From Acidobacteriota bacterium (GTDB lineage Bacteria > Acidobacteriota > Blastocatellia > UBA7656): a stretch of 64,000 bases of DNA. Below the pieces are notes generated by a model. That model was not told the origin of the DNA. It saw nothing but the letters and a program-made list of their open reading frames with translations, and did no database searches. The translations under genes were made by a program, and so were the position numbers. Below are positions 14,998 to 24,303 of this stretch, piece by piece (position 1 is the first letter of the stretch; each line of letters begins with the position of its first letter). Location of the stretch: NCBI GenBank assembly GCA_040754075.1, contig JBFMDH010000004.1, positions 248,001 through 312,000 of the forward strand, read 5' to 3'.

Positions 14998-16972
14998 ATG
15001 ATTTATCTAAGAATGATTTGACTTCTCTAGCTGTGTAATAAGAACCGTTTCCTTTAGGCATTGTTATATCAACGTGGGAACCGTCACCGCCGTTTGAGTA
15101 TACCTTTCCAGAGTTACCACCAAGAGCTATTACCTGTCCTGCGTTTACTCTCTGGCCTTTCTTAACTTTTAATGCGTCGAAGTGTGATAGCCAAATTTCC
15201 TTTCCGTCATCAGTCCTAATCTTCACTTGGTTGCCGAAGCCGCCGTTAGCACCTGCGTAAATAACTGTTCCTGATACCGGGGCTTTCACCGGATCGCCTT
15301 TCTTCACATCTACGTCCAGACCCCACTTCCAGTACTTACTTCCATCTAATCCGGTGATAGCACCTAGGGTCTTCAGGTAAGGTGTGCTACCACCCTTAGT
15401 AAAATTTCCCGGCGAGTTTCCTATTAGCTCTTGTATCTCCGCTTCGGTCGCGTCCGGGTATTGTTGAACGAAGCTTGCTACTTCGAGGTATGGATATTTA
15501 TTTACAAGCGGATTCGTAAAGCGCCGTGGGTCATTGCCGTTTAATGGAGTCAGTGATACCGGCTCATCTTCAAAGGTAGTACCAAAATCACGAAGGCCCA
15601 TTTCTCTAGGGATACCAAACTGATCGAGCTGGTTTCCGTAGAAATCTACTGCTCTCTGGTAGCTCATTTCTTTTCGGGAATAGAGGTCCTTAGCGGCATC
15701 TGCAAAGTAGCGCCTGCCTTCTTCGGTCAATCGAGTACCTTTGATGAATTTATCTGGAATATTGAACCATCGTTGCAATGTTCCCTGTGCTTGCTCGGCG
15801 TTAGCAAATTCGGTTTCACGAACAACGGAATTCGGATCAAGCATCTTCATAAAGCCGAAAAGCAAAGCCAAGTCGCCTTGAGCGTTATTCTGGTTTGCTC
15901 CGGTCTGTACCCGCTCGTAGCCGTCTCTGGTAATAATAAAGTCCTTAATGTCTGGGTCTTGTCTGACATTACCCTGGACTCGTTGTAGCTCGGTGCGCTG
16001 TTCTTTGGTAAGTCCGCCGTATGTTGGGTCGGTTTCTTCGGGCTTTAAGAATTCTCCCTGACCGAATCCGGGGGCAATTTGAGCAATCCCTTTAGTCCTG
16101 TTAAATAGAATTGGGGTTCCATCAGGAGCGATAGTCAAATCCATATCATCGGGTATGTCCATTTCCACATTCTTTGTTACAAGCTCTCCTGTGATAGGGT
16201 CAATGCCGTAGAACAGCCCTTTCCCATCTGCAAGCTTTTCAAATTTATAATCAATCTGTTCAGACTTCTTTTTCATTGCGTTATAAACAAGGTCGAACAT
16301 ATCGTTGTCTTCATAGCCAGCTTGTTTGGCGAGGGCTGCTCTTTGAGCCGGATTGAGTTGCTTCAAATCCACGCCGCTACTAGCAAGGGTTTTTAAGTCA
16401 CCCCTGGCTTGTTCTTGTGCCTGTGTAAACGCATCCATATCCCGTTCGTACTGTCCTTGGGCTTCTGCCTTCCTTTCTTTGATGGCCTCAGATGCGCGGT
16501 CTTCGATGTTCAAAAGTACGGCATTAACCTTTGCCTGTTTTTCTTCTTCGAGGTACTTGACCTGCTGTTGGTTAAATTGAGTGGTCTTTTCCTGCTGGGC
16601 TTGACCAAAATCAGAACCCATAAGCCCGGAGCGTGAGACAATGGACCTTGTTTGACCTGATCGGTCTTGTCCCGCTACCTGCTCCTGACTGATAAGGTTG
16701 GCGTAGTTGGCATTTATCGCATCAATCGTGCCTTGCATCCGCTTTCGGGTTTCTTCGCGGATGGCATTCTCATCTACCGTCTGCAATTTTGGTTTAGCCA
16801 CAGTAGGAGCCACAGGTAAAGATGGTGCTGGGCTTGGCGCGGGCGCAGTATACCTTCTTACCGGAGAAGTTGGAGTTGTGGGAGTAGATACAGGAGGTGG
16901 AGCTACTGACGGGGTATCTTGGCCAACAAAGAATTGCTGGCCGTTGTTTGTTCCTATAATGTCTTTTGGCAT
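14990..16972 (-). CDS. Virion protein with C-terminal M23-like domain, 660 aa
   Basis: A Pro/Thr-rich linker (about residues 25-60) leads to a coiled-coil region (70-250), a middle part, and a C-terminal M23/LysM-peptidase-like fold: GDPVKAPVSGTVIYAG, then WLSHFDALKVKKGQRVNAG and GSHVDITM. In the M23 family the first zinc ligand sits in H-x-G-x-D; here the place reads KWGLD, and the last HxH reads HVD. The domain may therefore be inactive or use other ligands. Such domains at the tip of tail or internal proteins help cross the cell wall. Confidence 0.7.
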   Translation of the reverse strand: MPKDIIGTNNGQQFFVGQDTPSVAPPPVSTPTTPTSPVRRYTAPAPSPAPSLPVAPTVAKPKLQTVDENAIREETRKRMQGTIDAINANYANLISQEQVAGQDRSGQTRSIVSRSGLMGSDFGQAQQEKTTQFNQQQVKYLEEEKQAKVNAVLLNIEDRASEAIKERKAEAQGQYERDMDAFTQAQEQARGDLKTLASSGVDLKQLNPAQRAALAKQAGYEDNDMFDLVYNAMKKKSEQIDYKFEKLADGKGLFYGIDPITGELVTKNVEMDIPDDMDLTIAPDGTPILFNRTKGIAQIAPGFGQGEFLKPEETDPTYGGLTKEQRTELQRVQGNVRQDPDIKDFIITRDGYERVQTGANQNNAQGDLALLFGFMKMLDPNSVVRETEFANAEQAQGTLQRWFNIPDKFIKGTRLTEEGRRYFADAAKDLYSRKEMSYQRAVDFYGNQLDQFGIPREMGLRDFGTTFEDEPVSLTPLNGNDPRRFTNPLVNKYPYLEVASFVQQYPDATEAEIQELIGNSPGNFTKGGSTPYLKTLGAITGLDGSKYWKWGLDVDVKKGDPVKAPVSGTVIYAGANGGFGNQVKIRTDDGKEIWLSHFDALKVKKGQRVNAGQVIALGGNSGKVYSNGGDGSHVDITMPKGNGSYYTAREVKSFLDKSYV

Positions 16973-16977
16973 ATGGT

Positions 16978-18483
16978 TTATCTAATGCTCTCAATTACAC
17001 ACCACTCAACAACACAGTCATTCGCTGCGTTGTTGGTTTGGGTTAAGGTGATTTCTAAAGTCTGATTCGCCGTAGAATCAATCGCTCCTGCGGCGTTAGC
17101 AAAGAAATGTGACTTGTCCATCGAAACTGCGGCGTCAGTCGCAGACTCAGCGGTACTGGCAGCGGTATCAAGTAGCAATGCTTCAGCGGTCATTTTTTGA
17201 GCGTTGGTCGCGCCATCAGCTAAAATGTATCCTTCCAAGAAGCCACTCAGTCCCGCTAAGTTATTAAGCGAAGCCACACTATTCAAAGTCAGTTGCGTTA
17301 CCCCGCCGTATTTGACCTTGAATACCCACGAAGCAGCATTTTGTAGGATGTTCGCATCACGGATAAAAATTTTGAACTTGATGCCGTTATTAGTGCCGAG
17401 CAATCCGCCTGGGATGGTTGCTGAGAATAGGGTCTGCTCGCTTCCCGCTCCTGCCCCACCATTCCCATCGGTGAAAGTAAGTTCAGTAGTCGAGAGAGAG
17501 ACTTTTTTGCTGGTCCCAATGAAACCTGAAGCAATGAAGTTATCTGAACCAGAGCGCACGATTTTGTCGGCTGCCGCGCTTGCTGATACATCATTGGCGG
17601 TTACATATTTATTTAAGCCAGAAGGCGTGCCAGATGTTCCCGCCAAAGCATCCTGCTGGTCTTCGGTAAGCTGCTGGTCAAAACGAGGGTAAAAATAAAG
17701 TGAGGTGGTTGATTTGGCGAACCCTACAGTTACTTCCTTCGTTCCGGCACTCGAAGAGATTTCGCCAGCCGTGTTGGAAGCGTAGTAAGGCGCACCTGCG
17801 GTCAATCCTGACTGGTTTTCATCTAAGCCGAAGAGCAAGACACCACCAGAGATTGCCCCGCCGTCTACACCGGCTCCTTGGGCAATACCTAAGATTACGT
17901 TTTCAACGGTGGCTGCGGTGTCCGCATCGCATTTCTTCCACTCATTGTCAGTATCATCAAAATAAACTAGGTTTCCGGCTGCTACTGTCTCACCTGCGGT
18001 CCCTGCAACAATCAATTTATCGTGCGATACTGCGCCGCCATTGACTACGGTTAATACCCACGCCCTATGAGCAATATCATAGTCATTAGTTGGATTGCCG
18101 ACATTAGAGGCATAGCGAAGTAGAGTTGGAAGCTCATAGCCACTGACAACCGCAAGCATATTGCGAATGTAGGCCAAGATTGGATAGTCCGTAATTTTTA
18201 CGCTCGCGCCTCTGCGGTGAGCCTTTTTGTTGGCCAACACCTCTGTTTCAGGATCATCAGCATCACAGCCTCTTTTAGAGATTGTTACGGTAGTACCTGA
18301 AATTGTGCCGACTACAAATTCTTCATCTGCGGTTCCTTCATCAATAATGAACCCGTAGAGCCCAGATAAGGCGTTGCCGTCTCGGTCTGTTCCTGAAACG
18401 ACAGAAAATGATGTTGCGGCGGCAGTCATTGCCGAGGCAAGCGAAGTCTCAAACAGTGCGGAGATTTTGGGGATTAATACCAT
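16978..18483 (-). CDS. Phage fibre / tail structural protein, 501 aa
   Basis: A Ser/Thr/Ala/Gly-rich beta protein without signal peptide. The N-terminal 110 residues (FIIDEGTADEEFVVGTISG, then SKRGCDADDPET) resemble a virion-attachment domain, and the middle (LTAGAPYYASNTAGEISS) recurs in phage head and tail fibres. The C-terminal 200 residues look like a separate beta-sandwich. It lies between the M23 protein and the tail-hub gene. The start context lacks Shine-Dalgarno. Confidence 0.55.
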   Translation of the reverse strand: MVLIPKISALFETSLASAMTAAATSFSVVSGTDRDGNALSGLYGFIIDEGTADEEFVVGTISGTTVTISKRGCDADDPETEVLANKKAHRRGASVKITDYPILAYIRNMLAVVSGYELPTLLRYASNVGNPTNDYDIAHRAWVLTVVNGGAVSHDKLIVAGTAGETVAAGNLVYFDDTDNEWKKCDADTAATVENVILGIAQGAGVDGGAISGGVLLFGLDENQSGLTAGAPYYASNTAGEISSSAGTKEVTVGFAKSTTSLYFYPRFDQQLTEDQQDALAGTSGTPSGLNKYVTANDVSASAAADKIVRSGSDNFIASGFIGTSKKVSLSTTELTFTDGNGGAGAGSEQTLFSATIPGGLLGTNNGIKFKIFIRDANILQNAASWVFKVKYGGVTQLTLNSVASLNNLAGLSGFLEGYILADGATNAQKMTAEALLLDTAASTAESATDAAVSMDKSHFFANAAGAIDSTANQTLEITLTQTNNAANDCVVEWCVIESIR

Positions 18484-18501
18484 TGGAGTAGAGTTAATTA
18501 T

Positions 18502-20346
18502 TTATGCTCGATAACGAGTCGGGAGCTTATTTACATAGGTGAGAATGTCATTGAAGGTGTAAGAGGATACTGAACAGTAACCGATAGAAGTACACTCAAA
18601 TTTGATTTTGACTTCGCGGAACTTGCCTTGAATAAGCCTGATTTCTTTGATGTAGTTATAGACAGAAGTAGAGGTTTGACCACCGAGCGTAGATTGGCCG
18701 ATTACGTCAGAGCCGATTACTGTACGAGGGGCAGAGTCTACATTGTCATCATTGCCTTCTTGAGTGCCGAGTAAGACATACGCACTGCGGTCAAAAGAAG
18801 CGTATATCTTCAAGACCTGATCCTTGGAAATTTCACCTTGAACCCAAAACTTTTTGACACGCTTTAAATTTTCGAGGTCGAGCTTGGATAAATTACCTTC
18901 CCAATAATTCGGGATCGTGGCGGTGTTGTCATCAAAGCCACTAAAAAGTTCAACTACATTTTCAGATATGGATTCACCGGCTACAAGAGCGCCGTTATAA
19001 ACAGCCAAACAATACACAAAATAATCGTGTTTTTCCCAGAGCTTCAGCCGCTTATTATACATAAACAGCGTATTGTTATTGGTGACATCTTTATGGCGAC
19101 AGGCGAAAACTACAAACTCTCCCCACTCATAGGTTACTGCCTGATCAAAGCGGTAATCCTGCAAATTAAGCTCGTCAGAAACAGGCAGGGGAATAACTTG
19201 AGTAGAAATATTGTTAATGGTCAACAGTCTGAATTTCGGATCGGTCTGATCGAAGTCGTCAACGTAGTAAATGCCGTCGCCCGTAGCGACTGAGGCAAGC
19301 TCGTTAGGGATACCGACATTCTGGCGATAGATCAAGTTTGTGGCGCTCGTGTCAGTGGCGGTGAGGGTAAGTGCGTAGGTGAGCTTCTTATGAAGGCAGT
19401 ATTCAACATCTCCATAGCTCTCTACGTTCATTATCGGAGATCCGCCGTCATCTTGCCGGAATACAAAGCCCTGTCCTGCGGTTCTTGGGGTGGACTTAGA
19501 GAAATCCATCACGCCCTGGTTAGTGGAATCTTCCCACTGGTAGTTTGCAGTTCCCACGCCCGCATTGGAGAGTGTGTAGGCTCCGGTCATGTAGTTGATA
19601 GTTCCAGTACCGCCGAGTGATCCAGTGAGGACACCGTTGTAATCGTCCGTATAAACCTCGCCGGTTGCTGTGATTGTTATCTGGACTGCAAAACAGGTGC
19701 GCTTAGAGCCGCCAGCTTTAAATGCGAGTGTCCCTGAAAGCGAAGTTGTTGCTTCGCCGCTGACCGAAGTATATTGAGCGTTATCAATGTAAGAGCCATA
19801 GGCTCCGGTATAGTCGTTCTGCTCAGTCGAGCCTGATTTGGTGCGTTGCCATAGAAAGCAACGGTTTTGCTTTATCTTAATGTAGCCTTTGAAATTCTTA
19901 GTAGAACTGTATTGGTCTGAGTAGTCACCAGGATTAGCAACCATTATCTTGAACGGCCCAGAATTCGGTGCACAAATGAGCATCTGGTTTCCGGCTAGTG
20001 ATGCGTAGTTAGTAAACGTGGCGTAGTTGCTGGAATCAGCAGCAGCAAAGATATTGGTCCCGACTTCAACCCAGTCGCTGGTAGCGGTGCTGTAATATTC
20101 CAGCTTCCGACCTCGTTTCCTAAATAAGACCTGAGTGCCATCAGCTTTATAGGCGACGTGCAAGCCGGTAACTTTCCCTGATCCGCTTTGCTCGGTCCCT
20201 AGAACCTTATAACCTTTCCGAAGCTCTATCTTGTCTCCCTTGTAGCGCCAGTTGAGCAGGCTCGAAGCCGCTCCGTCTGGAATGGAGTAGTCTTCAATCG
20301 AGGTTATGAGTCCTTTAAGGAAATTTGCGACGGTTTTGATTCGCAT
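18502..20346 (-). CDS. Putative tail hub / DNA-stabilisation protein, 614 aa
   Basis: Large beta-rich protein with repeated short strands. The N-terminus (SIPDGAASSLLNWRYKGDKIELRKG) is typical of podovirus tail proteins that plug the connector, such as the P22 gp10 group. One base separates it from the adaptor gene upstream in the operon. No tape measure or tube protein is found in the operon, consistent with a short tail. Assignment rests on position and style, not on a firm match. Confidence 0.5.
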   Translation of the reverse strand: MRIKTVANFLKGLITSIEDYSIPDGAASSLLNWRYKGDKIELRKGYKVLGTEQSGSGKVTGLHVAYKADGTQVLFRKRGRKLEYYSTATSDWVEVGTNIFAAADSSNYATFTNYASLAGNQMLICAPNSGPFKIMVANPGDYSDQYSSTKNFKGYIKIKQNRCFLWQRTKSGSTEQNDYTGAYGSYIDNAQYTSVSGEATTSLSGTLAFKAGGSKRTCFAVQITITATGEVYTDDYNGVLTGSLGGTGTINYMTGAYTLSNAGVGTANYQWEDSTNQGVMDFSKSTPRTAGQGFVFRQDDGGSPIMNVESYGDVEYCLHKKLTYALTLTATDTSATNLIYRQNVGIPNELASVATGDGIYYVDDFDQTDPKFRLLTINNISTQVIPLPVSDELNLQDYRFDQAVTYEWGEFVVFACRHKDVTNNNTLFMYNKRLKLWEKHDYFVYCLAVYNGALVAGESISENVVELFSGFDDNTATIPNYWEGNLSKLDLENLKRVKKFWVQGEISKDQVLKIYASFDRSAYVLLGTQEGNDDNVDSAPRTVIGSDVIGQSTLGGQTSTSVYNYIKEIRLIQGKFREVKIKFECTSIGYCSVSSYTFNDILTYVNKLPTRYRA

Positions 20347-20987
20347 TAGATTGGAACTCTATTTTCGCTACTTAATGCCGCATCAAAGGGAGTGGTTGAA
20401 TTATCCATACCGTTGAGCTTTAGTTTATGGTCCCACTGGATCATCTGGTTCTTGAGTTCGGTGTAATACAATTGCATTTCAGGACTCCACGACCTGCCTT
20501 TTTCACCCGCGTCAATGGCAAAGTATTTTCGGGCCATCTCATAAGGGATGAGCGAGTGAAATCTTGTGGGCCATATCGGACTTGTGGCGGTGGTAAGGTC
20601 GTCAGTCTCTCTCTGATAGAAGAAATAAATCGTCTGGGCTGATCCCTGCGTTCCGGTGAGGTAAAACACATCATTTGCTAGGTCAATCCAGTAGTAACCT
20701 GAGATTTCCCGGTAATCAATCTGTGCTTCAAAGGGAATGGGGTAGACTTTTTGGGTCCCTACACGGATAACCAAAGGCGATAGAAAATCACTTGGTAATG
20801 CTCTTGAGGTGGTATAAGTCTGTCCTGCGCTGGTTGAAAGCGAAGAATTCAATTTCTTCGTGATCTCCAATTCAAGCTCGGTTTCAATGGAGTTCTTGGC
20901 ATCATTTGCCAACTGCAACTCAAAATCTGCACCAAGATCATCGCCAATGAGGTTATGGAATTTTTCGAGGATTTGTGAGCCGGTCAT
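20346..20987 (-). CDS. Putative head-tail adaptor, 213 aa
   Basis: A mixed helical and beta protein of the size of P22 gp4-type adaptors: N-terminal helices (QILEKFHNLIGDDLGADFEL), a beta middle (PSDFLSPLVIRVGTQKVYPI) and a C-terminal helix (QLYYTELKNQMIQWDHKLK). These adaptors dock under the portal. The stop overlaps the start of the tail-hub gene. Function is inferred from shape and gene order. Confidence 0.5.
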   Translation of the reverse strand: MTGSQILEKFHNLIGDDLGADFELQLANDAKNSIETELELEITKKLNSSLSTSAGQTYTTSRALPSDFLSPLVIRVGTQKVYPIPFEAQIDYREISGYYWIDLANDVFYLTGTQGSAQTIYFFYQRETDDLTTATSPIWPTRFHSLIPYEMARKYFAIDAGEKGRSWSPEMQLYYTELKNQMIQWDHKLKLNGMDNSTTPFDAALSSENRVPI

Positions 20988-21005
20988 AGATTAAATATTT
21001 AAGTA

Positions 21006-22376
21006 TTAACTTACTGCTGTTCTGGCTCCTGCGGCAGTTCTAGCGCCTGCTTGCGTGCGGGTGTTGGTCAAACTCTCCCACGTTGCGGCGGTAATAGTTC
21101 CGTTATAGCCGTTGCCGGATGAATCAGCGGCGGTAGAGCCGGTTCCCTCATCTATATTCCATTTACCTACCAGCCCTCGCGTGATAGCGGCTCCACGGAC
21201 AAGTTGCTTAATCTCATCCTGAGTGAGCACAACATTATGTGCGCGAAAATCCTTGATAAGCCCTGGTACATTGCGGCTGCCAGTATTTCGATTGCCTATC
21301 AGGAAATCTGCGCCAACGGTAGAACTGATAGGGTTAGCATAAGGGTCACTGACATTGATAGTGGACATAATATCGGCTTCACCATTCACATAAATCTGAG
21401 TGGTGCCATCATTGAAGGTGACTGCGACGTGATACCACCTGTGAGCTTGCAAGCGTGTTGATCCCCAATACTCAACAGTCCCCCCGGCACTGCGTTCAAC
21501 TTCCAAAGCCAGCCGGTTTCTCATACCGTTGGTCTGATCGCCCATAAAACAGAAGAAGTGCGGGTTTTTACCGCAGATTCGCGGCAGCACGTTTTCATTC
21601 GTGTTAAAGAGATAAATCCATCCGGCCCAAGTGAAGGTGTGGGTTGCTTCGGGCCTGAGAAGGGCAGTATCAGCGACAGTCACCACCTTGGTCGTATCGA
21701 GGGCGAAATTGAGCGCCTTGTTACTGCCGACCGGAGCAATCCGATTCATCGGAGCAGTTTCATAGGTTCCTCCGGTCAGTGTGCCATTATTGCCATTTCC
21801 CGAAGAGTCGGTAACGTCACCTTGGAACAGGTATTTGCCTGTAGGACTTGAGGGAACCTTGCCGGTACTGTAGAGACCAACGACTTCTTCAAGCGTTAGT
21901 ACCTTGTTGTTATAGAACAATAGCTCGCCCATCTGGAAGGCGGCGAAGTTAGTAGCTCCTGTAGCCCTGCGTCCTATGGTTAGAGTCTGCGTCGGTGCGG
22001 TCATGGTGATTGCGGTATCAGTACCCACCAACACTCCATTGATATAGAGCTTGGCGCTGTTCTGTTCATAGGTGGCAACAACATGGATTGGAACATCTAA
22101 GAGAGTATTTTCTTTATCCAAACCAACGTCTTGTGATGCACCGTTAAATACCTGGAAGCTCAATCGCTGCCGGGAACCCTGGTTTAAGGTAAACCCGCCT
22201 GATGGCCCGGCATCGCCCCAGTCAATGACGCGGGCGCTCGCAACTACGGAAACCGGCTTATACCAAAAGGCGACCGAAAACGAAGTTGTCGAGGGGGTAA
22301 TTGGCAAGGTCATCAAATCAGATGAGCCGTTGAACCGAAGCCAGTTGAATATACGATTTGTTTGGCGGCGAGGCAT
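21006..22376 (-). CDS. Virion protein with two LamG/concanavalin-type domains, 456 aa
   Basis: Two copies of a LamG_3-like beta sandwich are seen: FSVAFWYKPVSVVASARVID to YINGVLVGTD, and FTWAGWIYLFNTNENVLPR to IYVNGEADI. Each is followed by the SSGNGNNGT / SSGNGYNGT signature. Such domains bind carbohydrate, so this is probably a receptor-binding or decoration protein on the virion. It sits between the adaptor gene and a small zinc-ribbon gene in the late operon. Confidence 0.75.
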   Translation of the reverse strand: MPRRQTNRIFNWLRFNGSSDLMTLPITPSTTSFSVAFWYKPVSVVASARVIDWGDAGPSGGFTLNQGSRQRLSFQVFNGASQDVGLDKENTLLDVPIHVVATYEQNSAKLYINGVLVGTDTAITMTAPTQTLTIGRRATGATNFAAFQMGELLFYNNKVLTLEEVVGLYSTGKVPSSPTGKYLFQGDVTDSSGNGNNGTLTGGTYETAPMNRIAPVGSNKALNFALDTTKVVTVADTALLRPEATHTFTWAGWIYLFNTNENVLPRICGKNPHFFCFMGDQTNGMRNRLALEVERSAGGTVEYWGSTRLQAHRWYHVAVTFNDGTTQIYVNGEADIMSTINVSDPYANPISSTVGADFLIGNRNTGSRNVPGLIKDFRAHNVVLTQDEIKQLVRGAAITRGLVGKWNIDEGTGSTAADSSGNGYNGTITAATWESLTNTRTQAGARTAAGARTAVS

Positions 22377-22380
22377 TTAT

Positions 22381-22533
22381 TTAGGGATTAACATATTCTC
22401 TCCATTCATGACCATTGGGACATAAATACGAGTTAGTTGGTTGGTTGCGCATGCCTTCGGCTGGGTTAGTAGCGACAAGCTCTGCGGCCACATCATTCCC
22501 TTCCTGAGCACAATAAGGGCATTTTTTATCCAT
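22381..22533 (-). CDS. Zinc-ribbon micro-protein, 50 aa
   Basis: CPYCAQEGNDV near the N-terminus and LCPNGHEWREY near the C-terminus give a four-ligand zinc knuckle. The ATG at 22533 has the CATATG context shared with several phage genes. It fills the gap between two structural genes on the same strand, with a stop four bases before the LamG gene starts. Such ribbons are found in many phages, with unknown roles. Confidence 0.65.
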   Translation of the reverse strand: MDKKCPYCAQEGNDVAAELVATNPAEGMRNQPTNSYLCPNGHEWREYVNP

Positions 22534-22537
22534 ATGA

Positions 22538-23206
22538 TTAGCGATAGATTACGGTTATCTTGGAAGCGGCTGCGGTGACGATACGGAGTCCAGTAGCAAA
22601 GGAACAGTTGAATACATACGTTCCTTCAACAATCGAAGCTTTTAACTCTCCTAAGTTGGTTGTTGTGCCACTTGTGTTGTCAATAACTTTAATTGAACCG
22701 GCAGCGGTTTCACCAACCACAATAGCGTGCAAAAAGCCTGCGCCACTCTTTACCTGAGTCGTGGTTGCGGTTGAGATGTAGTTATAACTGAATCGTTGCT
22801 CGACCTTGATTACGTCGTTCGTCAGGTCTTCACCGGCTTGAAGCTCACTAGCAAAGGCGACGTTTGACGAAGTGGTGATTTCTTCTGGTGAAGAAAAGCC
22901 TATCTGCACCCCTACGGCCACATTAGATGAGCCAGTGCGGATCAGGCGCATCTTAAACAGGTCAACGTGGCGGAAGTGGTAGTACACACCTTTCTTTAGC
23001 AAGATGCCTTTGCTTGCGGTCGGGGTCTGGTCGTCGAACAATACCCGTATGTCTCCGTCTTCGACGTATAAATCTACTCCGTTGAGACTATCCGGGAAGA
23101 CGTGCGTGACTGAACCAGCCGTATCTAACAAACTCTTGAGCAGGGTAGCGGTGCCGGTGACCGCTATGACACTGGAGTTTGCATTTTGCAATGCGTAATA
23201 AATCAT
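22538..23206 (-). CDS. Hypothetical structural protein, 222 aa
   Basis: Beta-rich protein without signal or membrane segments (MIYYALQNANSSVIAVTGTA; GVDLYVEDGDIRVLFDDQTP). Its composition fits a virion decoration or fibre part. It is flanked by the beta-helix gene and the zinc-ribbon gene inside the late operon. No family recognised. Confidence 0.5.
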   Translation of the reverse strand: MIYYALQNANSSVIAVTGTATLLKSLLDTAGSVTHVFPDSLNGVDLYVEDGDIRVLFDDQTPTASKGILLKKGVYYHFRHVDLFKMRLIRTGSSNVAVGVQIGFSSPEEITTSSNVAFASELQAGEDLTNDVIKVEQRFSYNYISTATTTQVKSGAGFLHAIVVGETAAGSIKVIDNTSGTTTNLGELKASIVEGTYVFNCSFATGLRIVTAAASKITVIYR

Positions 23207-23274
23207 AGTTTTCTTTATTAATTATGGGTTCATCCCTGCTCCCGGAAAGAGAGCAGAGGGAATCCACAAGGGGA

Positions 23275-24207
23275 TTAATCGGCGTCTGCGGCTGGAACGA
23301 GAATGCCATTGAGGGCTGCTTCCTCGACAACATAGTTCTCGTGGAAGTCCATACCTGTACCAGCAACGATGTTTGAGGCAATCGTTGTGTGACGGCCTGA
23401 GCAGAAGTTCTGACTCATGACACCAGTGCTGTTGCCGGTTGTGAACGTCACGACGGCAGTAGCGGCCTTGGTGTTCTTAAAGATGTTGTTGCGAATGGTG
23501 GCCAGCGTTGCGGTGGCTTCATCCATCAACACGCCTGTTGAAAACTGGCCTTGGATAACGCAGTTTCGGATTACGGGTCGAGCAACGGCGGCTTCGAGAG
23601 AAAGCCAAGAAACACAGTCAACAACAGTGTTGTAGGCTACGACATCTTCGACAAGCAGATCATCGCCGCCTGAAGCGACGGTGATGATGTCAGTCTTATT
23701 CTTAGAAGTCTGGGAACCAATGTGGTAAGTGTTGCGAATGGTGCAACCGGCTGCGGCTACGTTGATGTCCGCTGTCTGGTCGTCGGTTTCAGGAGCCGCG
23801 AAGCGGATATTCTCAATGGTGACACCAGCAGCAGTGACGTTGAATACGTCAATCGTTCCGTTGCCGGTGATGGTCGGGCGCTTTGTACCGGAACCCAAAC
23901 CGATAATGGAAACACCGGCTACGTTAACTGTGATAGCGGCTGTGCGAGTTTCGGTGTAGTCAGGAGCCACCAGGATAATGTCACCTGCGTTAGCAACACA
24001 ATTGGCGATTGCATCAGAGATAGTGGCGAAAACGTTCGGCTTGGCGTTTTCATAGACGGCAAAATGCTCATCGTAGAACGCCTGATAGTCACTAGCACTT
24101 GGGTTCTTCACCCAATAGATGTGACCAGAACCCATGCCACCGCTGGTGATGATAGTGTCAGCGAAGAGAGGGCCGTTCACTTTCACACCTCGATTAAATA
24201 CTTTCAT
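23275..24207 (-). CDS. Right-handed beta-helix virion protein, 310 aa
   Basis: Repeating short strands with Asn/Ile ladders (GTIDVFNVTAAGVTIENIRF, then TADINVAAAGCTIRNTYHI) mark a pectate-lyase-like parallel beta helix over residues 70-290. In phages this fold forms tailspikes, head fibres or decoration proteins, some with glycosidase activity. It follows the coat gene directly, which favours a head or fibre role. AAGG precedes the ATG. Confidence 0.7.
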   Translation of the reverse strand: MKVFNRGVKVNGPLFADTIITSGGMGSGHIYWVKNPSASDYQAFYDEHFAVYENAKPNVFATISDAIANCVANAGDIILVAPDYTETRTAAITVNVAGVSIIGLGSGTKRPTITGNGTIDVFNVTAAGVTIENIRFAAPETDDQTADINVAAAGCTIRNTYHIGSQTSKNKTDIITVASGGDDLLVEDVVAYNTVVDCVSWLSLEAAVARPVIRNCVIQGQFSTGVLMDEATATLATIRNNIFKNTKAATAVVTFTTGNSTGVMSQNFCSGRHTTIASNIVAGTGMDFHENYVVEEAALNGILVPAADAD

Positions 24208-24303
24208 AATTGTCCTTAGTAGGAGTCCTCCAAAACAGAGGCTCTTACCTTATTTATTAAGAGAGGGTTTTGACCCAAACCCTCAAAGGGCTAATCACTC
24301 AGA

